A stretch of DNA of 64,000 bases from Paenibacillus sp. N3.4 (lineage in GTDB: Bacteria; Bacillota; Bacilli; Paenibacillales; NBRC-103111): positions 18,339 to 82,338 of the forward strand of contig NZ_VRTT01000027.1 in the NCBI RefSeq assembly GCF_008017805.1. The letters are read 5' to 3'. The notes beneath the pieces are model-generated. The model did no database searches. It saw nothing but the letters and a program-made list of their open reading frames with translations, and was not told the DNA's origin. This document shows positions 27,276-37,078 of the stretch, one piece after another (the stretch's first letter is position 1; every line of letters begins with the position of its first letter). The translations under genes were made by a program, and so were the position numbers.

Positions 27276-30223
27276 TCACCTCTCAACGGATTCCATGATG
27301 AAGGCCTCAATAATGTCTCCTTCTTTAATATCATGATAACGCTCCAGAGATATACCACATTCATAGCCTTGTGCCACTTCTTTTTGATCATCCTTAAATC
27401 GTTTCAAGGAATCAATTTTACCTTCATGAACAACGATGCCGCTACGGATCAAACGCGTTTGTGCATTACGAGCAATTTTACCCGAAATAATCATACAACC
27501 CGCGATCGTACCGGAGCCTGTAATTTTAAAGACATTACGTACTTCCGCTTGACCCAGTACCGTTTCTTTGAAGATTGGATCCAACATGCCTTTCATCGCT
27601 TGTTCAATCTCTTCAATTACGTTGTAAATGATGTTATGGAGTCTGATGTCCACTTTTTCTTGATCTGCTGTCGCTTTAGCGGCAGATTCAGGTCGAACGT
27701 TAAATCCAATAATAATCGCATTGGAAGCAGATGCCAAAATGATATCGGACTCGGTAATCGTACCTACACCGTTATGAAGTATTTTGACGCGCACGCCTTC
27801 GACTTCGATCTTTTCAAGTGAACTTTTCAATGCTTCAACAGAGCCTTGAACGTCACCTTTAATGATTACATTCAAATCTTTGACTTCGCCATCTTTGATA
27901 TGTTTAAAGAGATCATCCAAGGTTACGCGAGTGTTAGCTCCCATCTCGGATTGGCGCAATGCGATCGAACGACGATCAGCAATGTCTCTTGCTTTGCGCT
28001 CATCTTCATAAGCAAGGAATGGATCTCCGGCTTGTGGAACCTCAGTTAAACCTGTAATTTCGATTGGTGTTGAAGGACCAGCTTCTTTCAGACGCTTCCC
28101 TTTGTCGTTGACCATCGATCTGACACGGCCAAAACACACACCGGCTACGAAACTGTCGCCAACTTTCAAAGTACCGTGTTGAATCAAGATACGGGCAACT
28201 GGACCTCTGCCTTTATCAAGCTCAGCTTCAATAACGGTTGCTCTTGCACGTTTGTTCGGGTTAGCTTTGTACTCTTGTACTTCAGCTACAAGCAAGATCA
28301 TCTCTAAGAGATTCTCAAGTCCAATACGTTGTTTTGCGGAAATTTCGCAGAAAATCGTATCGCCGCCCCACTCTTCCGGAACTAATTCATAAGCCGTTAA
28401 GGCTTGTTTAATTTGATCTGGATTTGCGCCTTCTTTATCAATCTTATTTACGGCAACAATGATGGGAACACCGGCAGCTTGGCATGGTTAATAGCTTCGA
28501 CTGTTTGTGGCATAACACCGTCATCTGCTGCAACAACGATAATCGTAATATCCGTTACTTGAGCACCGCGGGCACGCATAGTTGTGAACGCTTCGTGACC
28601 AGGAGTATCCAGGAACGTAATTTTCTTATGGTTAACTTCAACTTGATAAGCACCAATATGTTGTGTGATCCCGCCAGCTTCGCCTTCGGTAACACTCGTT
28701 TTACGAATCGCATCCAGCAAAGTAGTTTTACCATGATCGACGTGACCCATAATGGTTACAACCGGTGGACGTTCCAATAGATCAGCTTCGTCATCGATCT
28801 CTTCAAAAGTCTCGAAGTTATCTTCTTCCACTTTAATCTTGATTTCGACTTCGACGCCAAACTCAGAAGCAATCAATTGGATAGCTTCAAGATCAAGCTC
28901 TTGATTAATTGTGGCCATTGTTCCTAAGAATAATAGTTTTTTGATAACCTCAGAAGCATCTTTATGAAGCAGCTTTGCCGTTTCACCAACAGTCATTGTG
29001 CCACGCACAATAATTTTCTTAGGTGTATTATCCACTTTTTCTTTCTTAACTGTATCTTGCTGGTATCTGCCTCTGTTGTTTCCGCGTTGGTTGCCTCTGT
29101 TTTGCCCACCAGGACCACGGTTACCGCCAGAACGATTATCATCGAAACGTTTAGGTGTAGGTTTGGATTTCTTGGTTGTAATTACACCTGCTTTAGCTGC
29201 AGCATCGTCCAATTCTGCTGCCGTTGCTCCAACATGGAATTGTGGTTTTGCTTCTTGAACGACGGGTCTTCCGCTTTGATTGTTGTTTCGGTTATCAAAC
29301 GGCTTGGTCGGACGACCCGGGCCTGCATTGCGACTAGGACCTGCACCTTGTGGACGGCCGCTGTTCGCGCTTTGACCGTTACCAGCCCCTTGACCCCCGC
29401 TGCCCGTATTTGGACGTGAGCCTGCATAATTGCTGCTAGGACGATTGCCGCTGCCTTGACCTGAACCCTGGCTGCCTGGGCGCTGGCTATTATAGCCTGT
29501 ACCGCCACTTGAGCTGCCTGGACGCTGGTCATTGGAGCGGAAAGGAGGTCTGTCGCCTGAGCGTTGTCCTTGACCTTGACTTGTTCCTTGACTACTTGGA
29601 CGTTGTCCGCCTTGACCTTGATAACCCGGGCGTTGTCCTTGACCTTGGCTTGATCCTTGGCCCGCTGGACGTTGTCCACCTTGACCTTGATAACCCGTAC
29701 GTTGTCCGCCTTGGCTTGATCCTTGGCTGCTTGGACGTTGTCCGCTTTGCCCTTGACCACTTGGTCTTTGATCACGTTGTGGCTGAGCAGGGCGACTTGC
29801 TACATATTGATCATCTGCACGCTTAGGAGCTTGCCCTTGCGTTGTTGTTGCGTCGGACTGTTGTGACACAACACCTGATTGGGTTGTGCTGGTTGATTGT
29901 TCTGAGGCAACAGGCGTAGTAGCCGATGTTGCAGCACCTTTATTCTCTTGTGCTGGAGCCTGCGAAGCAGGTTTCTGATTCGTCGTAGATGAACTCACAT
30001 TTCCTCCGTCCGTAGCTGCTCGTTTGGCAGCCGCATTGGCTTTAATATCACGAAAAAACTTTTCTACACTGCTTACCGCGTCATTTTCCATCACACTCAT
30101 ATGATTGTTGACAGGTATGTTTAATCTCTTGAGAATTGTAATAATCTCTTTGCTGCTCATATTGAGTTGTTTGGCGTATTCGTAAACACGGGTTTTATCT
30201 TTATTATCTTGTTTATTGGTCAA
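27276..30223 (-). CDS. infB: Translation initiation factor IF-2, one frameshift
   Basis: GTPase that brings initiator tRNA to the 30S subunit; 982 residues after repair. N-terminal IF2_N domain ([21 protein letters not shown]), then a long Gly/Gln/Ser/Arg linker (about 130-350) with tandem repeats. A second IF2_N domain (about 400-450) follows, then the G domain with GHVDHGKTT near 493-501 and DTPGHEAF. Near 28478 one G is missing; restoring it gives [19 protein letters not shown] with the NKID guanine-binding motif, and joins domains II-IV. An essential gene, so sequencing error is likely. Start TTG 30223 has GGAGGTGG 6 bases upstream and overlaps ylxQ by 11 bases. Confidence 0.95.
29543..29746 (-). 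repeat. Tandem repeat in the IF-2 linker
   Basis: Three tandem units of 22, 23 and 23 codons encode residues 160-227 of IF-2. The unit reads approximately GGQRP-xx-QG-x-SQGQGQR-x-GYQGQ, and the DNA period is 69 bases between the second and third copies. It is low-complexity and presumably disordered, and it lies outside the conserved domains. Confidence 0.8.
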
Positions 30224-30542
30224 TATGTTCCACCTCCGCAGGATTTACTTGACTCTTCTGCAGCATCTGCGCGAAGCCTCCGTCCAATACACCTATGGTG
30301 ACACGCATCTCTTTTCCAATGCTGCGACCCAATTCATACTTCGTGCCTATTTCCATGAGTCTTACCCCATAAAACTGACACTTATCTTGAAATTTCTTAC
30401 GCGTATTGGCCGAAGCATCCTCCGCCATAATGACAAGTTTGGCTTCCCCAGAGCGAATCGCTTTAAACACGCCTTCGTCACCGGTAACAAGCTTACCAGC
30501 CCGCATCGCCAACCCTAATTGGGATAAAAATTTAGGATTCAT
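30213..30542 (-). CDS. ylxQ: L7Ae-family ribosomal protein YlxQ
   Basis: L7Ae/L30e/Gadd45 fold RNA-binding protein, about 109 residues, binding kink-turn RNAs in relatives. Conserved [24 protein letters not shown] and [13 protein letters not shown]. The ATG at 30542 is supported by GAGGAGG about 8 bases upstream and matches the usual N-terminus ([12 protein letters not shown]). It overlaps rnpM by 11 bases and infB by 11 bases. Named RplGA in some annotations; its target is not known from sequence. Confidence 0.9.
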   Translation of the reverse strand: MNPKFLSQLGLAMRAGKLVTGDEGVFKAIRSGEAKLVIMAEDASANTRKKFQDKCQFYGVRLMEIGTKYELGRSIGKEMRVTIGVLDGGFAQMLQKSQVNPAEVEHIDQ

Positions 30543-30846
30543 CTTCGGATTCCTCCTCTTTGGAAGAGAGGAACTCATCTTCTACACGAATGAAATCTTG
30601 TTCCAGTTGGTCGTAGATGTCTGCGCCTACGGCATGTTTAAGCGCCCGGTCAAGGGCTTTGCTCTTTTTGGCCAATTTAAAACAAGAAACCTTACCGCAC
30701 AGGTAGGCACCGCGCCCGGATTTCTTCCCTTTGAGATCAATGAGAATGTCATCCTCAGGCGTTTTGACGATGCGGATCAATTCCCTCTTCGGCATCATTT
30801 CCTGGCAGGCCACGCATTTTCTCAGAGGGATTTTTCTCTGCTTCAT
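30532..30846 (-). CDS. rnpM: YlxR family RNA-binding protein RnpM
   Basis: About 104 residues. The YlxR fold is shown by RKCVACQEMMPKRELIRIV, then GRGAYLC and CFKLAKKSKALDRAL, with paired cysteines (VACQ, YLCGKVSCF). B. subtilis YlxR was reported to bind and modulate the RNase P RNA, hence RnpM. The ATG at 30846 with AAGGGGTGA upstream gives the standard MKQRKIPLRKC start. The acidic tail (EEESEDES) is longer than usual. It sits between nusA and ylxQ, as in all bacilli. Confidence 0.9.
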   Translation of the reverse strand: MKQRKIPLRKCVACQEMMPKRELIRIVKTPEDDILIDLKGKKSGRGAYLCGKVSCFKLAKKSKALDRALKHAVGADIYDQLEQDFIRVEDEFLSSKEEESEDES

Positions 30847-30875
30847 TCCGATCACCCCTTGCTCCAAACAAAAAC

Positions 30876-31973
30876 TTAATCGATACTGACAGAATCCTGG
30901 TGCATTTCTTCCGCGTAAGTTTTCACTCTGCCATATTCTTGTTCCGCTTGCGTCTCACTTTTAATGTCAATTTTCCACCCAGTTAACTTGGCAGCTAAAC
31001 GAGCATTTTGACCTTTGATACCGATAGCGAGAGAAAGCTGATAATCCGGTACGATGACGCGTGCCATCTTCTCGTTTTCATGAATTTGCACTTCAAGCAC
31101 TTTAGATGGACTAAGGGCATTCGCCACATATTCCTCTACGCTTTCCATCCAACGCACAATGTCTATTTTCTCGCCGCGAAGCTCGCTAACAATCGTCTGA
31201 ACGCGCAAACCTTTAGGTCCTACACAGGAGCCTACCGGATCTACTTCAGCATTGCGTGAATGAACAGCGATCTTGGAACGGAAACCAGCCTCACGCGCAA
31301 CAGAGCGAATCTCGACAACGCCATCAAATATTTCAGGAACTTCCAGTTCGAAAAGCCGCTTTAACAGCCCTGGGTGCGTTCTGGATAAAATAATTTGTGG
31401 TCCCTTTGTCGTATTCTCAACCTTCGTAATATACGCTTTAATCCGGTCACCCTGCTTGAATTTATCGGTAGGCATTAGTTCAGTCAAAGGAAGTACGGCC
31501 TCGACTTTACCCAAATCCACATAAATATTACGCTGATCTTGACGCTGAAGAATACCGGTTACAATATCCTCTTCTTTGTCGATAAAAGCGTTATAAATCA
31601 AACCACGCTCGGCTTCACGAATACGTTGTGTCACGACTTGCTTCGCTGTTTGAGCAGCAATGCGGCCGAAATCACGCGGTGTTACTTCAATTTCAACGAT
31701 ATCATCCAATTGGTAATTCGGGTTAATTTCACGGGAAGCATGCAGTGAAATTTCCAATCTTGGATCCAATACGTCCTCAGTTACAGCTTTACGAGCATAT
31801 ACCTTAATGAGACCAGTATGACGATTGATATCGACTCGCACATTTTGTGCGGTGTTGAAATTGCGTTTATAACTTGAAATCATCGCTGCCTCAATTGCGT
31901 CGATCAGCAGCTCCTTAGAGATACCTTTCTCGCGTTCAATCTCTGACAGTGCATCGATAAAATCCGTGTTCAT
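30876..31973 (-). CDS. nusA: Transcription termination/antitermination protein NusA
   Basis: RNA polymerase-associated factor, 365 residues. N-terminal domain binding polymerase (ALSEIEREKGISKELLIDAIE), S1 domain (about 135-200), and two KH domains (VDPVGSCVGPKGLRVQ near 246 and LAIGIKGQNARLAAKLTGW near 319). It lacks the acidic repeats of E. coli NusA, as in other Bacillota. It is 36 bases downstream of rimP and shares the promoter ahead of rimP. Confidence 0.97.
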   Translation of the reverse strand: MNTDFIDALSEIEREKGISKELLIDAIEAAMISSYKRNFNTAQNVRVDINRHTGLIKVYARKAVTEDVLDPRLEISLHASREINPNYQLDDIVEIEVTPRDFGRIAAQTAKQVVTQRIREAERGLIYNAFIDKEEDIVTGILQRQDQRNIYVDLGKVEAVLPLTELMPTDKFKQGDRIKAYITKVENTTKGPQIILSRTHPGLLKRLFELEVPEIFDGVVEIRSVAREAGFRSKIAVHSRNAEVDPVGSCVGPKGLRVQTIVSELRGEKIDIVRWMESVEEYVANALSPSKVLEVQIHENEKMARVIVPDYQLSLAIGIKGQNARLAAKLTGWKIDIKSETQAEQEYGRVKTYAEEMHQDSVSID

Positions 31974-32009
31974 TTGAACCGAGTCCCCCCTTTCAATAGA
32001 TAACGATGA

Positions 32010-32474
32010 CTAAAAAACAATGGCTAGTCGAGCACTTGCCACTTTAGTGATCGGAATGGTTTTGTTCTTTTTGCCAATTTCAATAACGAGCTCTTCGTCA
32101 TCAAAAGAAAGCAGCAAACCTTCAAATTCCTTAGAACCATCGATTGGCTCGTAGGTGGTAACAAATACATGACTATTCACAGCCTTGTGATAATCCTGTG
32201 GTTTCTTAAGCGGACGCTCTGCGCCAGGGGAAGAAACTTCCAAGAAATAAGCTTCAACAATAGGATCTTTTTCATCCAGTTGCGTACTTAAGTACTCACT
32301 GATGCGGCTGCAATCATCTATATCAATTCCGCCTTCTTTGTCTGCATAGACGCGAAGGAACCAATTGCTGCCTTCTTTGACATATTCAATATCCACGAGT
32401 TCAAATCCATTTTGTTCAATGAAATCTTTCAGCATGTCCTCAATGACGGATTTGATTTGCGCTTGTGTAGCCAC
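32010..32474 (-). CDS. rimP: Ribosome maturation factor RimP
   Basis: 30S assembly factor, 154 residues, with two domains. The N-terminal alpha/beta domain has ELVDIEYVKEGSNWFLRVYADKE, DDCSRISEYLS and LEVSSPGAERPL. The C-terminal SH3-like domain follows (about 90-154). First gene after a strong sigma-A promoter; nusA follows. Confidence 0.96.
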   Translation of the reverse strand: MATQAQIKSVIEDMLKDFIEQNGFELVDIEYVKEGSNWFLRVYADKEGGIDIDDCSRISEYLSTQLDEKDPIVEAYFLEVSSPGAERPLKKPQDYHKAVNSHVFVTTYEPIDGSKEFEGLLLSFDDEELVIEIGKKNKTIPITKVASARLAIVF

Positions 32475-32542
32475 AGATAAATGTACCCTCCTAAATTGAC
32501 TTTCCCTTGATTCACAACGAAAAAGTCCTATATCAAAATGTA

Positions 32543-32566
32543 AAGAGTGGGTTTCCCCACTCTTTA
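32543..32566 (-). terminator. Hairpin terminator after polC
   Basis: Perfect 10-bp stem (aaagagtggg with cccactcttt) around a 4-base loop. On the minus strand the tail is only moderately U-rich. It lies between the polC stop and the rimP operon promoter... the order on the minus strand is rimP promoter upstream of rimP, while this hairpin sits between rimP start (32474) and that promoter's far side, so it may also act as a leader hairpin of the rimP transcript. Confidence 0.5.
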
Positions 32567-32601
32567 ATCACAAGATGATATCCTCATTATTGCCAATAAA
32601 A

Positions 32602-32631
32602 ATTATACCATAACCATTCTTTGCATTACAA
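32602..32631 (-). promoter_or_regulatory. Sigma-A promoter of the rimP-nusA-infB operon
   Basis: Minus-strand TTGTAA (32626-32631), 18-base spacer and perfect TATAAT (32602-32607). It lies 128 bases upstream of the rimP ATG. The hairpin at 32543-32566 falls in the resulting leader, so it could be an attenuator for this operon or a terminator of polC read-through. Confidence 0.65.
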
Positions 32632-32697
32632 TAGCAAACTTGTTAATCATTTTCACTTGACAGCCTAACTATTAACAAAGAAATTAACGTTGAAAAC

Positions 32698-35600
32698 TTA
32701 GAATAAAGACAGTTGATTCGATTCCGGCATCCCTCGGAAGCAGCCCATAGAAGAAAGCAGCTCAATAACAGTCTTCGACGCTTTGGAACGATTTTGGAAA
32801 TCTTCGACGGATAAAAAATCGCCTTCTTCTTTGGCAGCAGCGATATTTTTAGCTGCACTCTCGCCAATCCCGGACATCGCAGCAAAAGGAGGAATGAGCG
32901 CAGTCCCATCAATCACAAACTTTGTTGCATCAGATCGATAAATATCAATAGGCTTGAAACTGAAGCCGCGAGAAGTCATCTCTAGTGACATTTCCAAAAT
33001 GGAAACCATCGCTTTTTCTTTAGGCAGTGCTTGAAAGCCCTTATCTTCAATTTCGATCAGACGCTTAAGAATGGCATCATACCCTTGACAAAGCAATTCG
33101 AGATCAAAATCAGCTGCACGCACGCTAAAGTAAGTCGCATAGTAAGCAATCGGATGATACACCTTAAAGTAAGCTGTACGCACAGCTGAGATAACATAAG
33201 CCGCGGCATGCGCTTTAGGAAACATGTACTCGATGCGTTCGCATGATTCAATATACCAAGCAGGTACGTTGCAGCGTTTCATTTCATCTTTCCATTCATC
33301 GGTCAGTCCTTTACCTTTACGCACACTTTCCGTAATTTTAAAGGCCAGACCTGCATCCATACCGGCTTTATAAATCAAATAAAGCATGATATCATCCCGA
33401 CAGCCGATTACGGTTTTGATATTACAAATCCCTTTTTTAATCAGCTCTTGTGCATTCCCGAGCCAAACACCTGTTCCATGAGACAAACCAGAAATTTGGA
33501 GTAAATCTGCAAAAGAGCTTGGTTGTGTTTCCTGCAGCATCTGCCTTACGAACTTAGTTCCCATCTCAGGTACGCCATAAGTAGCAACCGGAGAGCGGAT
33601 TTGATCCGGTCTGACATTAAGGGCATCTGTCGAATTGAATATACTCATGGCTTTGGCATCATTCATCGGGATCGTTGTAGGATCAATTCCCGTTAAATCC
33701 TGCAGCATTCTCATCATTGTCGGATCGTCGTGACCCAGAATATCAAGCTTAAGTAAATTCGCATCGAAAGCATGATAATCGAAGTGAGTTGTCATCCATT
33801 CGGAATTTTTATCATCCGCTGGAAATTGCACAGGTGTGATATCATCGACTTCCATATAATCAGGAACAACGACGATACCCCCAGGATGCTGTCCTGTACT
33901 TCGTTTGACTCCGGTACAACCTGAAGCCAATCGATTGATTTCCGCGCCGCGCCACTTCTGTCCCTGCTCTTCCTCATACTTTTTCACATAGCCAAATGCC
34001 GTCTTCTCGGCTACTGTACCGATGGTCCCTGCACGGAACACACTTTTTTCACCGAATAGTACTTTGGTATAATTATGCGCTACAGGCTGATATTCACCCG
34101 AGAAGTTCAAATCGATATCGGGAACCTTATCTCCTTTGAACCCAAGAAACGTTTCGAAAGGAATATCGTGACCGTCCCCTTTCAAGTTGCCACCGCAATT
34201 CGGGCATACTTTGTTAGGAAGATCAAAGCCGCTGGGCACGCTGCCATCCAAAAACCATTCGCTATGTTGACAAGAGGCACATAAATAATGCGGCGGCAAC
34301 GGATTAACTTCCGATATGCCAAGCATCATCGCTACAACCGAAGAGCCTACGGACCCCCGAGAACCTACCAGATAGCCATCTTCGTTGGACTTCTTAACAA
34401 GTCGCTCAGAAATCAAATAGTTGGCAGAGAAACCGAACTTAATGATAGGTACGAGTTCTTTTTCAAGACGTGCGATAATAACTTCCGGCAATTCGTCTCC
34501 ATACATTTTCTTTGCTGTCTCATAGCAGGTGTTGCGAATCTCTTCATCCGCACCCTCAATAATAGGAGTAAACAGTTTATCAGGAAACAGCTCAATTTCT
34601 TCAAAGCGGTCAGCAAGATCATTCGTGCTGCGAATAACAACCTCATAGGCTTTTTCTTCACCCAGAAACTTAAATTGTTCCAGCATCTCTTTGGTCGTCC
34701 GGAAATGGGCATCCGGCTTTTTCATGGATTTAAGCGGACTAAATCCTGTAATGCCATTAATCGTAATATCGCGGCATACTTTTTCCCTTGGATGTAGATA
34801 GTGAACATTCCCCGTTGCAATGACCGGTTTTCCTGATTTATAGCCAATTTCACAAACACGGCGAACGGCATTTTCAAGATCCTCTTCACTGCCTACAAGT
34901 CCTTTCTCTACTAAATGCATATTATAGCTGACAGGCTGGATTTCGAGAATATCATAGAATTCAGCTACTTGCTCGGCTTCTTCTAATGATTTATTCAAAA
35001 CAGCCTCGAAAAACTCGCCTTTTTCACAGCCGGAGGTAATCAGAAGTCCTTCTCTCAACTCCACAAGAACACTTTTCGGAATACTGGCTGTTCGTTGTAA
35101 ATAAGTCGTATGGGATAAGGAAATAAGCTTAAACAGGTTTTTCTTGCCGATAGCGTTTTGCGCATAAATGCAGCAATGGAATGGACGTTGATTCGACAAA
35201 TCTTTCCCGACATAATCGTTCAACTTCACCAAATTCGTAATTTGTCGATCATTCGCTTCATTGATTAAGTGATACAAAACATATCCCAGCGCGATGGAAT
35301 CGTCGATCGCACGGTGATGGTTGTCTAAACTGACTTTAAACTTATCTGATAAGGTATTAAGCCGATGGTTTTTCATTGACGGAAAAAGGAATCTGGCTAA
35401 TTCCAGTGTATCTAGCACCGAATTCGTAACTTCTGGCAAACCCATGCGCCGCAAATTCGCTTGAAGAAAACCCATGTCAAATCGCGCGTTGTGTGCCACG
35501 AGCACAGCATCCTCAATAAACTCAACAAACTTGGGAAGCTCTTGTTCGATATCAGGCGCGTCTTTAACCATATCATCATCAATATTCGTAAGCTGTTGAA

Positions 35601-37010
35601 TATTGTAAGGTATTTTCGTATGCGGGTTAATAAATGTAGCAAAACGGCCAATTTCTTTCCCATCCTGCATTTTCACACCGGCAAGCTCTATAATTCTATT
35701 ATTTGTTACCGATAATCCAGTGGTCTCTACGTCAAAAATCACATAAGTACCAAGCTTCAAGTCCATATCCCGTGAATTCATCACAATAGGTACGGAGTCA
35801 TTGACCACATTGGCTTCCAATCCAAAAATGACTTTGACGCCGTGCTTTTTAGCCGCTTTCCCTGCATCCGGGTAACACTGAATATTGCTGTGATCGGTAA
35901 TGGCTATCGCTTTATGTCCCCATTTCGCAGCCGTCTTCACATATTGATCAACGGAGGTGAGCGCGTCCATCGTACTCATATTGGTATGCAAGTGAAACTC
36001 CACGCGTTTCTCTTTCGCATCATCCATGCGATCTTTGGGCCCCATAACTTCATTAAGATCGTTCGGAATCATGACCAGCTCAGGGATTTGCATAAAACGA
36101 TCATATTCCACTTTACCGCGTGCGCGAATCCATGTTCCATTAGCCAGAAGGCTGAGAATTTTTACGTCATCCTTCGTTTTGCCAAACACCTTCATCGCCA
36201 TAGAATCCGTAAAGTCTGTTAAGTTAAACGTAAATAACGTACTTCCGTTCCGCAGTTCCTTTACTTCTAAACCGAACACGGTGCCTTGTACGGTAATTTT
36301 CTTCTCTTCTTCTTGGATATCTTTGAGCGGAGTTGGCACTTCTTTAATGTCATACCCAATCATTAGCTTAAGATCCGTATCCGGCAATGAAGAATCTTCT
36401 TCTTCCTGATCAATAGACATCATGATCTCTTGGGTGATCGTTTTCTCGCCTTGCTCCCGCTGTTTAGCAAACTTCTCATACTCTGCTTCAATTTCTGTAG
36501 AGTCGCTAATTGCATATTTGACGGAAAGCTCGGTTTGAAAATAATTATGAAAAAAAATTACGAATATACATAATCGATATTTTTTTTCTTAGCCAGCTCA
36601 AGTCCTATTTGATCGAGCATAATAAGAGTGAGCGTATCTCCCTGTACTTCGAACTTCGCTTTCATCATCCAACCATTAATAGAAGCGACTTCCCTTTGAA
36701 GCCATTCCATGAAAAGAATCCAATATTCATCTACGAGAGCAGCCTTGTCCACTTCTTGAAACTTCCAAATAAACCGAATCTTCGCTATTTGAGCAAACTT
36801 TTCTTGAATCATTTTACAAAAAGTACGGTAAATGTGATGAGGAACCAAATCATTTTTCACCAAATAAAAGGTCCAGTCGCGATTTTTCCGACTTATTTCT
36901 ACTTGATCGATGTACCCTTCCGCAAAAAATGAACGCACGGTATCGGCTGGAATCTCGGCCTGCTGCATCAAAAGCTCGAAGCGATTCCGTTTATCAGCCA
37001 AATTACTCAT
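32698..37010 (-). CDS. polC: DNA polymerase III alpha subunit PolC, one frameshift
   Basis: Gram-positive replicative polymerase; 1437 residues after repair, the same length as B. subtilis PolC. Order: N-terminal domain (MSNLADKRNRFELLMQQ...), OB domain, split PHP domain (FHLHTNMSTMDALTS), proofreading exonuclease (YVIFDVETTGLS with the later HNARFDMGF), then polymerase core with catalytic KVPDIDLNFSGEYQP. A zinc-like cluster CASCQHSEWF...CPNCGG precedes it. Near 36563 one base is missing; adding a T gives DYVYFVIFFHNYF and joins the N-terminal 150 residues to the rest. Start ATG 37010 has GGGGAGGA 7 bases upstream. Essential, so the break is probably a sequencing error. Confidence 0.95.
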
Positions 37011-37025
37011 GAATATCCTCCCCAC

Positions 37026-37070
37026 AAAAATACGAAGGGCAAAGGAAATGTTGCATTCCATTTGCCCTTT
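37026..37070 (-). terminator. Terminator after proS
   Basis: Minus-strand arms AAGGGCAAA and TTTGCCCTT enclose a 17-base loop, followed by CGTATTTTTG. It lies immediately past the proS stop and before the polC ribosome site. Confidence 0.7.
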
Positions 37071-37078
37071 GAATGTAA

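Noticed and set aside
27234..27821. Plus-strand ORF of 195 codons across rbfA/infB
   Set aside because: Antisense to conserved IF-2 domain IV; no domain and no upstream signals.
29182..29775. Long minus-strand ORF (197 codons) in another frame of infB
   Set aside because: Its length comes from the repetitive linker, which lacks stops in several frames; the protein is a low-complexity Lys/Ala/Val shadow.
34288..34797. Plus-strand ORF of 169 codons inside polC
   Set aside because: Wholly antisense to the conserved polymerase core, without ribosome site or recognisable domain.
36540..36570. Programmed ribosomal frameshifting in polC or infB
   Set aside because: There is no slippery heptamer with a following stem at the breaks, and the same kind of break occurs in many unrelated genes.
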